Positions 49,737 to 59,159 of a stretch of 64,000 nt of DNA are shown here, piece after piece (within the stretch, counting starts at the first letter, position 1; every line of letters starts with the position of its first letter). Under the pieces are notes generated by a model. The model saw nothing but the letters and a program-made list of their open reading frames with translations. It ran no database searches and was not told where the DNA came from. Location: assembly GCF_018139145.2 (NCBI RefSeq), contig NC_059487.1, forward strand, positions 2,377,792 through 2,441,791. The letters are read 5' to 3'. The DNA comes from Gymnogyps californianus. Lineage: Eukaryota; Chordata; Aves; Accipitriformes; Cathartidae. The translations under genes were made by a program, and so were the position numbers.

Positions 49737-49850
49737 CCATCATCTCCATGGTACAGACAAGGATGACTGAGGTGGGGAAAGGCAGTGACATCCTCTGCGA
49801 CCGCAGCTCAGGGCACTAACACCCCGGGGCTCCCTGTTAGCAGAGGGTGC
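49737..49850 (-). mobile_element. possible MIR SINE fossil (antisense)
   Basis: CATCTCCATGGTACAGACAA, GATGACTGAGGTGGGGAAAG and GCAGTGACATCC follow the order of a reverse-complement MIR core (CATTTTACAGATGAGGAAACTGAGG, then AGTGACTTGCC). More diverged than the other copies. Confidence 0.5.
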
Positions 49851-50042
49851 CTGGAGAAGAGGGTTTGGGATGACCTCCCTGTTGCAGGGCACTGAGAAAT
49901 GTTCCTTTTCTGCTCAATTTCACCGAGTTCAAGTGTCTGAGTAAATAGTGGAAAGGCAACTGTTTACAGGTTAAAATGTTCCTCTTCTGCAGAGGACTCA
50001 GAAAGTCTCCAGTGCATGTTTGTGCACCGGTTGAGTGAACAA

Positions 50043-50064
50043 ATATTTAGAAATTTCTAAATAT
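50043..50064. repeat. 22-bp perfect palindrome
   Basis: All 22 bases match their reverse complement; the centre is TTTAGAAATTTCTAAA. The inner AGAAATTTCT contains GAA and TTC blocks in the opposite order to a heat-shock element pair. The outer ATATTTA/TAAATAT gives cruciform potential. Confidence 0.9.
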
Positions 50065-52174
50065 ATAGAACCTGGGACATATCCAAACCTAAGAAGCTAT
50101 CTGCAATGGCCTCTGTCAGCCTCCCCGCGGCTGCCAGCCCTGGCAGCGTGCTGCCACCTCCCCTCTGGACAAGCCCTTGGCCAGCAACAATGCAGAGGGG
50201 ACGAGGGGCTCTGCTTTTTAGTTAATTTTTACTCCAGCCAATTTGACTGTCAGAAGCAAAAAGAGGAATTTGAAGTTGTCTGCACACTCATTGACCTGTA
50301 AGTGTGCAGCCCTTAAATTTTAAGTACTTTCCAAGCAACAGCAGCACCTTTCAAAGAAACAGCAGCTTCTCTACAGGCTTGTTTCTCCCACGAACAGCAG
50401 GAGTGAGATGACGCGATACAGAGGCCTCTGGGGTTCTGACACTTAATTGTACTCCCATTGAAAAGCCGATCAATTTGGAGATTCTCCCTGGGGGGTCCTC
50501 CCTTTATCTTGATCTCTTATTTCTTTCCTTGTAGCACATGATTTCATGCACATCCCTCCCAGCACAGTAAGTTCAGGAAATGCATTTGTCTCCGGCTCCA
50601 TTAGACCGTTTTGTACTGCTGATGTGTGAGCAGCAGCACCGGTGGTTCAATAACCAAGGACAAATCTGTGAGCAGGGGAAATCCACATTTACTTCCACTG
50701 ACTGTCATGCAATGCAAACTGCTTTACATCTCCACTGCATCCATAATACCCACTGCCAAGAGGTGCTCTACAGAGATGCGGTCAAAGGAAAGAATGAAGA
50801 TTTTCGGTGTCATTCTCCCAGGGAGGAGGGTTGGTTCTAGCCAGACTCCTGTCCTGGGAGGCCAGAAGGGACAGTTTAACATCACCTGGTGTCAGTTCCT
50901 GTGTATGACAGAAAATAGCATAAGGAGAAACAGTAACAGCATTTCTGCGTGCAGCACTGGGAGCAGTGGGACTCCCTGGAGAGAAAGCACAGCAGGGAGC
51001 AGGATGAGCAGAAGTGCGGTGGCTGGGGGAAGGATGCTATAACCCATGGTGCTGCCGGGGGCCCATGAGGGCTGGAAGCAAAGGTGGAGCGGAAAAGGTG
51101 TCACTGTATGTCTTTGGCATGGGTAGACCCAACCTGTGAAAGCTGGTGAGGGTGACTAGCTGGCCTCCTGGGGCCCTGTTCTTGGTGGTAGCCTGGTGGG
51201 CTTCCAATTCAGTGCTTTTGATGATCCTGGATGGTCTGAGGCGATCAGTTGTCCTGTGCTTTTGTATTTCAGCTAGTGAAAGAGAAGCGGTGAGGAATGC
51301 CTGGTCATTCCCCATGGGCTCTTGACACCTCTCTGTCCATCATATGGGCATGGTGTGGTTGAGCATCTATCTCTGTTGGCACACGTACACAGTGCCAAAG
51401 TACCCGCCAAGGTGAGGGCTCTGTGCAGGGAGGTGGGGGAGTCGGATTTGTCCTGAGCTGTTCTCCAGTGGGGCTCATATCCTGATGGGTTTGGTGCTAC
51501 CCTTGGCATTTTGAGCAGCAGCAAGTGTTGCCACACCAACTTCAGTAGTTGTAGTTCAGGTCAGGCAATGGCTGCTACATCTGAGCCTAAGTGGCCTGGA
51601 CAAAGATAGAAATGGCCACCAAGATGAGCATGAATAGCTTAGAAAGGGGATAGAGCAATGGGGTGCTGATCATGCCAGAGCTGATTTAGGAATCAGATGT
51701 AATTTTGCCAACACAATTTCATTTGGACTTGATCTTAGCTTGAAGCAATTTGTTTCGAAGGAGATATCGGATACCTTAACTGGCATATATTCTTACATTG
51801 ATCAGAGGAGAAAGTGGTTCAGGTCCCACAGCCAGAAACGGAGGAGGTTCCAAGCTTCCCACTTGCGGAGGCCTAATTTTCTTCTCCTTGTAAGTCTTGT
51901 GATGGGACAGAGTGGTACCCACTTACCTGCTCCCCAGCAGTCTGATCCCAGGTTACAGCTGCGCCGATCAGAGCCATCCTCGGGCCCAGGCAGCCGAACC
52001 ATCAGCAGTGGGGAAGAGACTGCAGACCTGGCTGATGCCCTTGGGGACCTGAGAGAGGTCAATATCTCAAGCGCAAAGTGAGACTTTCCTCCAGACTTCC
52101 CATAGTAACTGATGCCAGACCAAAGGGCAGCTGGGAAGGGAAAACAGAAGCTCCCAGGAGATATCACAGCAACC

Positions 52175-52831
52175 TTTCAGAGCCAAAACAATTTTATTTG
52201 TGGGCTAGAGCAGTTCAGACTTTGAATATTTAGCAAAAAGTTTTTTTAATGCAAATTTTTTATAACAGTAGTCATGTTAGTGGTAGAGAAGGGGACGTAT
52301 AATAAAAAAGTGAAACCAGGTTATTGCTTGGCTTCAGTATATATGATAGAGTTGTCATCACAGCACAGGGCAAAGCACTTGTCATACTGAAACTGAAGCT
52401 CTAAGGTGGCCCTTCTCCTTCCATTTGCCAGGAGCTTGACCCCTAGGACCCCTGGATGTGCTGGAACCAGTACCACGTGGGCTGTTATTGACAGACTGTT
52501 TCCACGTTGATCCGTCAGTCTGACTGTAGCCATCCCTTCTCCCTCCCAAACTGACCACCCAGGCATCGCACCTGGGTCCACATTTGTTTGTTTGCACAGC
52601 AGCCAGCGCAGGGAAGTCCTGACCTGTGGTGGGGACTTCTCGGGTGAGGAACCAGTATAAGTAATAAACAATAAGAAAGACTGGTGCTTTGCAGTCAGTG
52701 CAAACTCTCTCTTTAGGCTGTTAGCAAGAACCCCCAAAACCTCACTTCTTGCTTTTTTCTTCTGTAGATATCGCTTGTCATGTAATGGGTCTTTCATCTC
52801 AATAGGACTTTTATCTTCAAACTTGTCAGAT
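52175..52831 (-). CDS. terminal exon of an unidentified protein-coding gene, with 3'UTR
   Basis: On the minus strand an acceptor-like site (pyrimidine-rich GTTTTCCAGTTCTTTAAAG, with TTAAT upstream as possible branch point) precedes a frame open from 52830 to a TAA at 52321-52323. The exon would begin at 52831 with one base completing a split codon. The frame has a TAA just upstream of this acceptor (52834-52836), so a boundary is needed here. From the first ATG (52797) there are 158 residues: a basic Lys/Arg stretch (residues 8-17), a short hydrophobic run FLLFITYTG (41-49), WSVWEGEG (81-88), and a C-terminal half rich in alternating hydrophobic residues that looks like beta strands. Cys are at 68, 141, 145 and 146. 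The 3'UTR of about 145 bases ends with AATAAA (52193-52198) and GT-rich DNA. I do not recognise the family. Earlier exons must lie at higher coordinates or beyond the window. Confidence 0.6.
52193..52198 (-). terminator. polyadenylation signal AATAAA (minus strand)
   Basis: TTTATT on the plus strand. On the minus strand it is AATAAA about 123 bases after the stop codon of the terminal exon, followed by ATTGTTTTGG and GTTGCTGTGATAT, a GT-rich downstream element. Cleavage is expected near 52170-52183. Confidence 0.6.
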
Positions 52832-53799
52832 CTTTAAAGAACTGGAAAACATTAACAAGCAGGGAGAAACTTTATTCTTATTTGCTAGATGTAAGAGAAA
52901 GAGGAGGATGCAGCCATTTTAATGAGCAGAGACTGCCTTTGAACAAGGGCTCCTGTTCCTAAAGGCTCGCTGGATTCCTCTTAGTGCCATGGTCCACTAT
53001 TAAATCAAGACTGGTCATAGCGATTCACGCTAAGGAGGAGTAGCCAGGCTGTGCTGTATTAATATCACTCTGTGTGTTGGTGCCTTCGAGATAGTTTTGA
53101 TGTTGATATTCTGCACTAAACTGTAATCAAGAAGCCTGTAGCGAAGGAGGCTGCATAACTGTGACCTCCCAATGGACAGTGCTGCTGTTCCATCCTAATG
53201 AGCTGCAGCAAACAGATCAGAGTCATTAACAGCGATGGGGAGGTAATGGTCATGCTGCAAAGGAAGCTGAGTAAGTAGAAAGCTCTTTTTTGTGCCTGCT
53301 CCAAAGACCAGCTTCTAGAAGAGCGTTTGTGACTGTTGTTTGTTTACCCAAAAAGTGGCAGAAAAGCCTCTTTGATGTAGCCATATGCCATATGGCAATA
53401 AAGATCCTTAATCAAAAATAGAAGGAAATTATAATTTCCTGTTTTGTTCTGAATTTGAGGTGAAGAGGCATCTTAGTCACAAGCTGAAGAGCCAACTTCA
53501 GCTGTGGTGTTCCTTCAGCTTTACCAAAATTGGCCCTGCATGGCGCCTGGCTGCTCACGATGGCGAATCACAGATAGTGTCAGTATGTTTATCTGAGGAA
53601 CAGTCTCCTTTTGGAGAGAGAGAGTCAGCTCTGAACACTGGGAGAGATTTTGCTGTCTTGTGTTAGACCCTGATGATGTGAGTTATAGCTACGCTTAAGC
53701 CAGGGGATACAAAGAATGAGAGAAAAAAAAGACATTTTTTTGAATTTTCTTCACTATGAAAGATTTGGGCATTGAATAAGGAGACACTGTACTAGCATT

Positions 53800-53885
53800 G
53801 TAACTGGAGATACTGGTTTAACTCCTAGCTCTTTTCATAATCATAGGCAAGTTATTTATTACGCTGCTCAGTCTTTTTATATTTA
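53800..53885 (+). mobile_element. MIR SINE fossil (sense), 5'/core part
   Basis: ACTGGTTTAACTCCTAGCTC, then TCATAGGCAAGTTATTTATTA and CTGCTCAGTCTTTTTAT follow the MIR core order (GGTTCGAATCCTGGCTC, GGGCAAGTTACTTAACCTC, GCCTCAGTTTCC). Diverged but collinear. Confidence 0.6.
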
Positions 53886-54149
53886 TCGCTCTGTTTGAAG
53901 TCCCATCATCTGGAGTCAAGTGAATGTCCCAGCTTTCATTTTTGTAATATTTTAGTCTCTGTCATTGCACAAAATGCTTGAGATGTAACTGTAAATGAAG
54001 GTTAGGAGGATAGTAGGCAAATAAAAAAAATAACTGCAAATGTATGCTAAGAAGAACCAAAAGCATATTGTAATTTTTAAATCACTCATAATTTGAAGGG
54101 GAGAATGAACTGATTCGTGATTTTAGGATGCTGAGGACTGGCAAAAGCA

Positions 54150-54330
54150 TAATTAATCTCTTGTCTCCTTTATGCCTCTGCAAAATGGTATTAATAAGGC
54201 AGCAGTTATCCATTGTAGACTGTAAGTGCTTCAGGGCACTGCCTAGCTCTCAACAGGCCATCACGTAGTGCCTAATGGAGAAGGGTCCTCATAGTCTTCA
54301 ATTAGGCCTTAATACAACATAAATGACAAG
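54150..54330 (+). mobile_element. MIR/CORE-SINE fossil (sense), core and 3' part
   Basis: Segments correspond in order to the 3' two thirds of an amniote MIR-type SINE: TTAATCTCTTGTC, CCTCTGCAAAATGGTATTAATA, GACTGTAAGTGCTTCAGGGCA, GTAGTGCCTAATGGAGAAGGGTCCTC and ATTAGGCCTTAATACAACATAAATGA. The familiar signature is CTGTAAAATGGGGATAATA, TTGTAAGCTCTTCGGGGCA, CAGTGCCTAGCACAATGGGGTCCT and GGTGCTACCGTAATACAAATAA. Confidence 0.75.
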
Positions 54331-54892
54331 CCCCATTTTTATTGCCAGTTTCAGTCTGTTCTTCACTTGTGGTTTCAGTGATAGAAGCATGAGCGAACAC
54401 CTACATTTTAAGGCAGCAAGTAACCAAATTTTAAATACTACGAGGTAGTCATTTTAATAAGTCAAGTTTCTCAAAGCAAAATTATCATAAGTGAGGAACA
54501 AGGTGGGTGTAATTGGATTGACATGAAATGCAGAAAACTAATTAATTTTCTTCTGCAAGGTCTGGGAAAGGTCACAGAGAAGCAACACAGATCATCGTAG
54601 AGGATGCTAAATGCTGTAAATATTTAAATGGCTCACAGAAATCACTGATGTATTCCAGAACATGAAAGCATTTTGGCTTTGAAGAGACAGCAATGTGTCT
54701 CACCAGTTCCTTCGGTTTGAACACAAAGTGCATCCCAGCTTACAGACTTGTGGATGGGAGCTATTTAGGACTTTATGGTGAACTGCATGCAATAAAGAGA
54801 GGGGATGGGAAAGAGGATTGGCCATGGGCTATGGAGCATTTCATTGCCAGGCTCCAATCTTGTCCAGGTCAGTAGAGACGGGAAGTCATTAC

Positions 54893-55132
54893 CGGCTGAC
54901 GGCTGTTCAATGGCCTGTGTGAAATGAGGAGGTGGTTTCAGTCCAGTTCCCTTGTGGCCAAGTGTCCTTAACATCAAAACCACCTCCTGCACTGGCAGTG
55001 CCTGGCTCGTCAGCCTGCACCCCGTGAACAGGAGACGGGGCATCAGCTGTGCAGTGGCTGCAGAGGAGCCTCCATGCAGCACGGGGAGCTGACAGTTTTC
55101 AGTGGTTTTGATACCAACGGCTTTGTTCGTTG
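54893..55132 (-). CDS. weak candidate internal exon, minus strand
   Basis: On the minus strand GTGTCTGCAG precedes a 240-base segment open throughout in one frame and ending at CCG|GTAATG, a usable donor. The translation (for example VLMLRTLGHKGTGLKPPP) is protein-like but unrecognised. Both ends leave a split codon of the same kind (phase 1 to phase 1). The terminal exon acceptor at 52831 needs a preceding exon leaving two bases, so the two do not join directly. A further exon, the weaker GTCAGC donor five bases inside, or rejection of this candidate would resolve it. It lies in the right place and strand for the 52 kb gene, but chance is quite possible. Confidence 0.2.
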
Positions 55133-57227
55133 CTGCAGACACGGCTGGTGCTGTGGCTGAGCTGCTTCAGGGACCTATTGAAAAGTAGCCCAGGTTTCTC
55201 AGCACCTGTGTGAACACAGCACTCTCACTGATTTCCCAGGAGCCACGCTTTCAGATCAGCCCAAATTTCAGCTGTAGCAGATGGGTCCCCTACTCCTGCC
55301 AGGATGGCCTGGTGATCATCACATGCCGAGCACCAGCATCCCATGACACCTGCCAGAGCCATCTGGAGAGCTGGATACAGACCAGTGATGGGCTGTTTGG
55401 TACCAGCACCATCAGGGCCCAGGAAGCCCTTGCTCGTAACACAGTCTTGCAGATGCTTCCCACCCAGGAGGTGGGATGGTGCCTTTCCTGGAGAAGTCTG
55501 GCTTTCTCCTAACTGGCTGCACCTCATTGAGTAGTCGGTGCATGATGCCCACAGATGTTTGATGGTGCGTGCTTGACACAGAGTCTGCAAGCCACATTGA
55601 ACATGAGCAGGGGAGGGGAGAACAGCTGGCCATGAGGGCACACGGAGACTGTGTTTGGGGCTCATGGACACAGGTGGTGGGCAGAGGGAGATGTTGATCA
55701 TGGTTTGGTCAGTCAGGAACAGCAGCTGAGAGTCAAAATTTCTCTCTTTTCCCCTGGACCATGTCTATTAAATGTTCACTCCAGCTTCATTTAGCAGCTC
55801 CGTGGAAACATTTGCCCCAAGTCCTTCAGTGCCTGATGTGTCCGTGGACTGTCTGGGACTGGAAGCAGCATGGTGTGCCCGCATATGGGCTGAGCAGGCT
55901 GCTGAAATGGTTAGGAATTCAGCCACTCATCCTCCCGATGCCAAAATCCCCATATGAATGCAGCCCTCAGGACCTGTTGACCAGATCTCAGCTTCCATGC
56001 TGATGCATCTGTTGACCTTCCAAATCTGAACCTGATTTTGGTGCCTGAGGCAGAGGGGTCAGCCAGAGAATGTCTCTGGACTTCTCCTCTACATACACTG
56101 AAATTTGCACTGTAGGAGATTTTGGAGAGCCCTAACCTGTCAGGGTGAGAGAAATTGTGTACAAGTTGCCAGTCGAGAGGAATTCCGGAGACATATTGAC
56201 AACCAGAGCTCCTTGTCCTCTGTGTCACATATGTGTCATCTTGGTCCCATCACTTGGATATATATGTCTTGGTGCTCGTGAGCATGTGAGTGTGAGTGTG
56301 TGAGTGTATAAAATCAACTTGCTGAGAGATTTTGTTACCAAATATTTCCATAAGACTACACATTGAATTTTATTACACTAAATTTCCCTAGAAGGACACT
56401 CACCACTAGGAAAGATTTGTTGTTCACATTGTTAAATTCATGTGGCTTCAGTGAGAGAATAACAGGGCACTTGACACCTTCCAGTTTCAGAATAATTTTG
56501 GAGCATCTGTTTTCACTCATTTAATTTCTTTGTCCCAAAGAGGAATCAGCAAAATGGCCAGCTTGCATGCGTTCAGAGTTGACATGATCTAATCCGAAGA
56601 AGAGTTGTGTTTGAGTTCTGTGATGCTGCTGAAGTTGGATTCATTAGCCAGTTTCCCCCCAGATTTTTCAGAAAGTTTCTACTGTGTTTGAAGGATAATT
56701 ACCATCCCTCAGTCTCAGGGGAGGAAGAAACAAAGGACTGTACATTCCCCTTTTGATTCAAACTCAAAGAGTGACAGAGGCATGAAAAAAAAGAGTAGGT
56801 CCAGGAAATTCTTCAGTAGCATGTTAATAGCTCTGCATCGAAAATAATGTGTAGTGTACCACAGGGAGCCTGTCTGGGGAGGAAGAGGAGAGTTACGACT
56901 GCCAGATCCTCTTCTGGAAAAAATGTCCCTGTACTTGCACCTCTCTGGGAAATGAGAGGGAATATGTGACTGTCAGCCAAGTTTTCCAGGGCAATAGTTT
57001 TGAAGATATTTCTCTGCTTACTGCCTGAGATTTATACACCTGAATACCTTTGGCATCTTCCTTCCATTGCGTCCCTTTCCTTCCATGCCTGCACAACCCC
57101 TGTTGTCGATCGCAGTCCACACCTACCAATATGGGTACCCATAAATGACTTGCAAAGGTCAGAAAATAACCCCTAGAAAGCCCATTTTAATTTTACAGTG
57201 TCCTCAGTTTCTCTTACTCTTCTGCAG
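55133..57227. other. noncoding or undetermined stretch
   Basis: 55210-55701 is open on both strands (100 codons plus, 158 minus) in GC-richer DNA, without a recognised product. 55911-56228 is open for 105 codons on the minus strand, equally unrecognised. A short GTGA/GTGT repeat lies at 56277-56310. Confidence 0.5.
56277..56310. repeat. degenerate (GTGA/GTGT)n simple repeat
   Basis: GTGAGCATGTGAGTGTGAGT continues as GTGTGAGTGTATA. A short TG-rich microsatellite. Confidence 0.7.
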
Positions 57228-57515
57228 GCCAGTGCCTTAATTTCACTGATCGGATCACTGCTGCGGCATCTTGGTCCAGCAATACATTCCCTTCCTGCTG
57301 CAAACCTGGAAGAGCAGTGCATCCTTCCTGCTGCTGTAGTTATGCAGAGGGACCCAGCAGCTCCCTCTCTTCCCGTAGTCTCACACAAGCCAGTTCCAAT
57401 ATTGGGGCTCCCTCTGCCCCAAAAGTTCCTCCTTTTCCGATCTCACCTTTCCTCTTCCTTGGTTTGTGCAGGGGATTATCTGAGCATGGGTTATCTGATG
57501 ATTTACTGGCCAAAT
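57228..57515 (+). CDS. candidate cassette exon, plus strand
   Basis: The pyrimidine tract TTTCTCTTACTCTTCTGCAG ends at 57227 and the consensus donor GTAAGT begins at 57516. The 288 bases between are exactly 96 codons, open in phase 0 throughout. So acceptor, donor and a whole-codon open frame coincide. The translation begins ASALISLIGSLLRHLG and ends near YLMIYWPN. It is hydrophobic and matches no family I know. It is on the opposite strand to the 52 kb gene, so it would belong to another transcript, perhaps noncoding. Splice-like pairs of this quality do occur by chance in 64 kb. Confidence 0.25.
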
Positions 57516-57947
57516 GTAAGTACTTCTGCAAAGGCGCAGGTTATCTGAGGTGCTGGATATACATATGAACGTGTAAGTCCTCGTTCTATGTCAGAAAGCT
57601 CTGCTAACTTTCAAATTAAGCTAGTCTGAAATTCTGTTTTCTGTAGCTTAGTCCCCCCACAAAGAAATGCTCTCACGTGGGTTCCCAAACAGATGCAGTG
57701 AGCAACTGAATGTATTTTCAGCTCTAGATCATGACAAACCCAAAATGAAAAGAATGAAAGAACCTTACACCCTCCAGTAATTAAAAAGATGAGTAAAAGT
57801 CCCTAGAGAAGGATGATTTAGATGCCTAAAGAGTTGCTTTTCTCTTCTTACCATTATCATAAATATTTTCTATTTCATTACAGTTGAGATTTTCATCATG
57901 ATTATTTAATGATGATACTCTAACAAGATTCAATAACTAGCTTTTTT

Positions 57948-57977
57948 AAAAAAAAAAACACCAAACAAAAAAAAACA
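57948..57977. repeat. A-rich interrupted tract
   Basis: A11, then CACCAAAC, then A9 and C. A simple A-rich low-complexity segment. Confidence 0.8.
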
Positions 57978-59132
57978 GCTAAGGATTTGCCAAAATCCTT
58001 TCATGATTAACACAGAAAGTGTCTCCCGTACAACTTCACCTCTGTCAACAAAGATGTGTTTTAGTGCTATATTGCATCTTGCCTAATAGGTCTCTTCAGC
58101 AATGCAAGTGACACTGTATCACATAAGAAAGGTTTTAATGGCAAATATTATGCATTTCTGTAAAATATTTAAAGGCACTAAAAACTCTGTGTTTTAAATC
58201 CTGGATCGAGTAAGCAGCTGTCCTGAATTAAATATTGAAAGCTGCATTTCGTGCATCCCTCGGGTATGTTCAGTGACTACTTAGCATCCATGGGCAGTGT
58301 GAGACACACCTGACTCATCAGTGTGCCAGCGTGTGTGCCCCGAGCATCCTACCTTCCCCTGCTCTGTGGAGCTTCTACCTGTCTGCTTCATCTCCCCCGA
58401 GACATCTTCTCATAAAGGCGACTGCAAGAGAGAAGGTAACGCATCCCTAGAAAAAGTAAGCAACACACTAGTTCGTGAGCAGCCCGGAGAAACAGGAGGA
58501 GGTTGATGGGTAATCCATCATGTCTCAATTTCGCACTTGAGAAATCAAGCTTTTGACCACATAAGAAGGTGGTGATGGTCAGTGAGATTTTTGATGCTCT
58601 GGTAAAAGGTGTAGGTGATGAAAACTTGTAATTAAAGATGGGGAGCCTCACCATTTGGGGTTTCTTCTAGCAGCTGAAAAGCATTGAAAACACACTTTTT
58701 TCCTAAAGGACTGGCTTGAAACCTAGACCTTTTCTTTTGGTTCCTTTGGTCCTTTAAAGGGGCTTGTGAGAGAAGCAGCTTTCCTCCCCAGCTGAACAGC
58801 CACATCTCACATCTGTACAAACCAGGAGACCTAAGAAACTCTGGGCTGGAAGAATTGGTTCAAACTTCCATTGGAGAGACTGACTCGGGTCCTCTTGAAA
58901 CTCCCAAAGCTGTCAGGGGAATGGCAGGATCCAGGTGAAAACAAAGTTCAAAGTCTTCAGCTGCCCATTGCTGTCTGTTCCTCAAAGCAAATCCCAGGCT
59001 GTTTGCGCTGTAACCAGCCTGAGTAATGAAACCCTCCACCTACGTGCTGCAGAGAAAAGTGCTTGTGAGCAGTGGGGAGTGTCCTCAGTCTTCCCTGCAG
59101 GCAATACAAAGAAAACAGATGTGAGCATTGGT

Positions 59133-59159
59133 GATACATCTGATACATGTGATACAACA
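59133..59159. repeat. three tandem 9-bp units (GATACANNN)
   Basis: GATACATCT, GATACATGT and GATACAACA follow each other directly. A small diverged tandem repeat. Confidence 0.85.

Larger units (their letters stand above)
46393..52174. other. noncoding stretch; long chance frames
   Basis: Contains T20 at 47132-47151, a possible MIR at 49.74 kb and a 22-base palindrome at 50.04 kb. The longest open frame of the window (209 codons, +, 48003-48632) lies here in GC-richer DNA, overlapping a 145-codon plus-strand frame and several minus-strand frames. It shows no domain, and I read it as chance. At 51740-52167 both strands are open for about 115 codons just beyond the polyadenylation site of the minus-strand exon, again without recognisable product. 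Confidence 0.55.
52832..54892. other. noncoding stretch, probable intron on the minus strand
   Basis: If the minus-strand terminal exon is real, this is the last intron or part of it. It holds two MIR-like fossils (53.80 and 54.15 kb). A 68-codon plus-strand frame at 53460-53666 has no support as an exon. Confidence 0.5.

Noticed and set aside
51740..52167. Open frames on both strands just past the polyadenylation site of the 52 kb exon
   Set aside because: Neither translation is recognisable and no exon signals frame them.
55225..55701. 158-codon minus-strand open frame near the candidate gene
   Set aside because: The plus strand is also open over its 3' half, composition is GC-driven, and no fitting splice sites were found, although it is on the expected strand.
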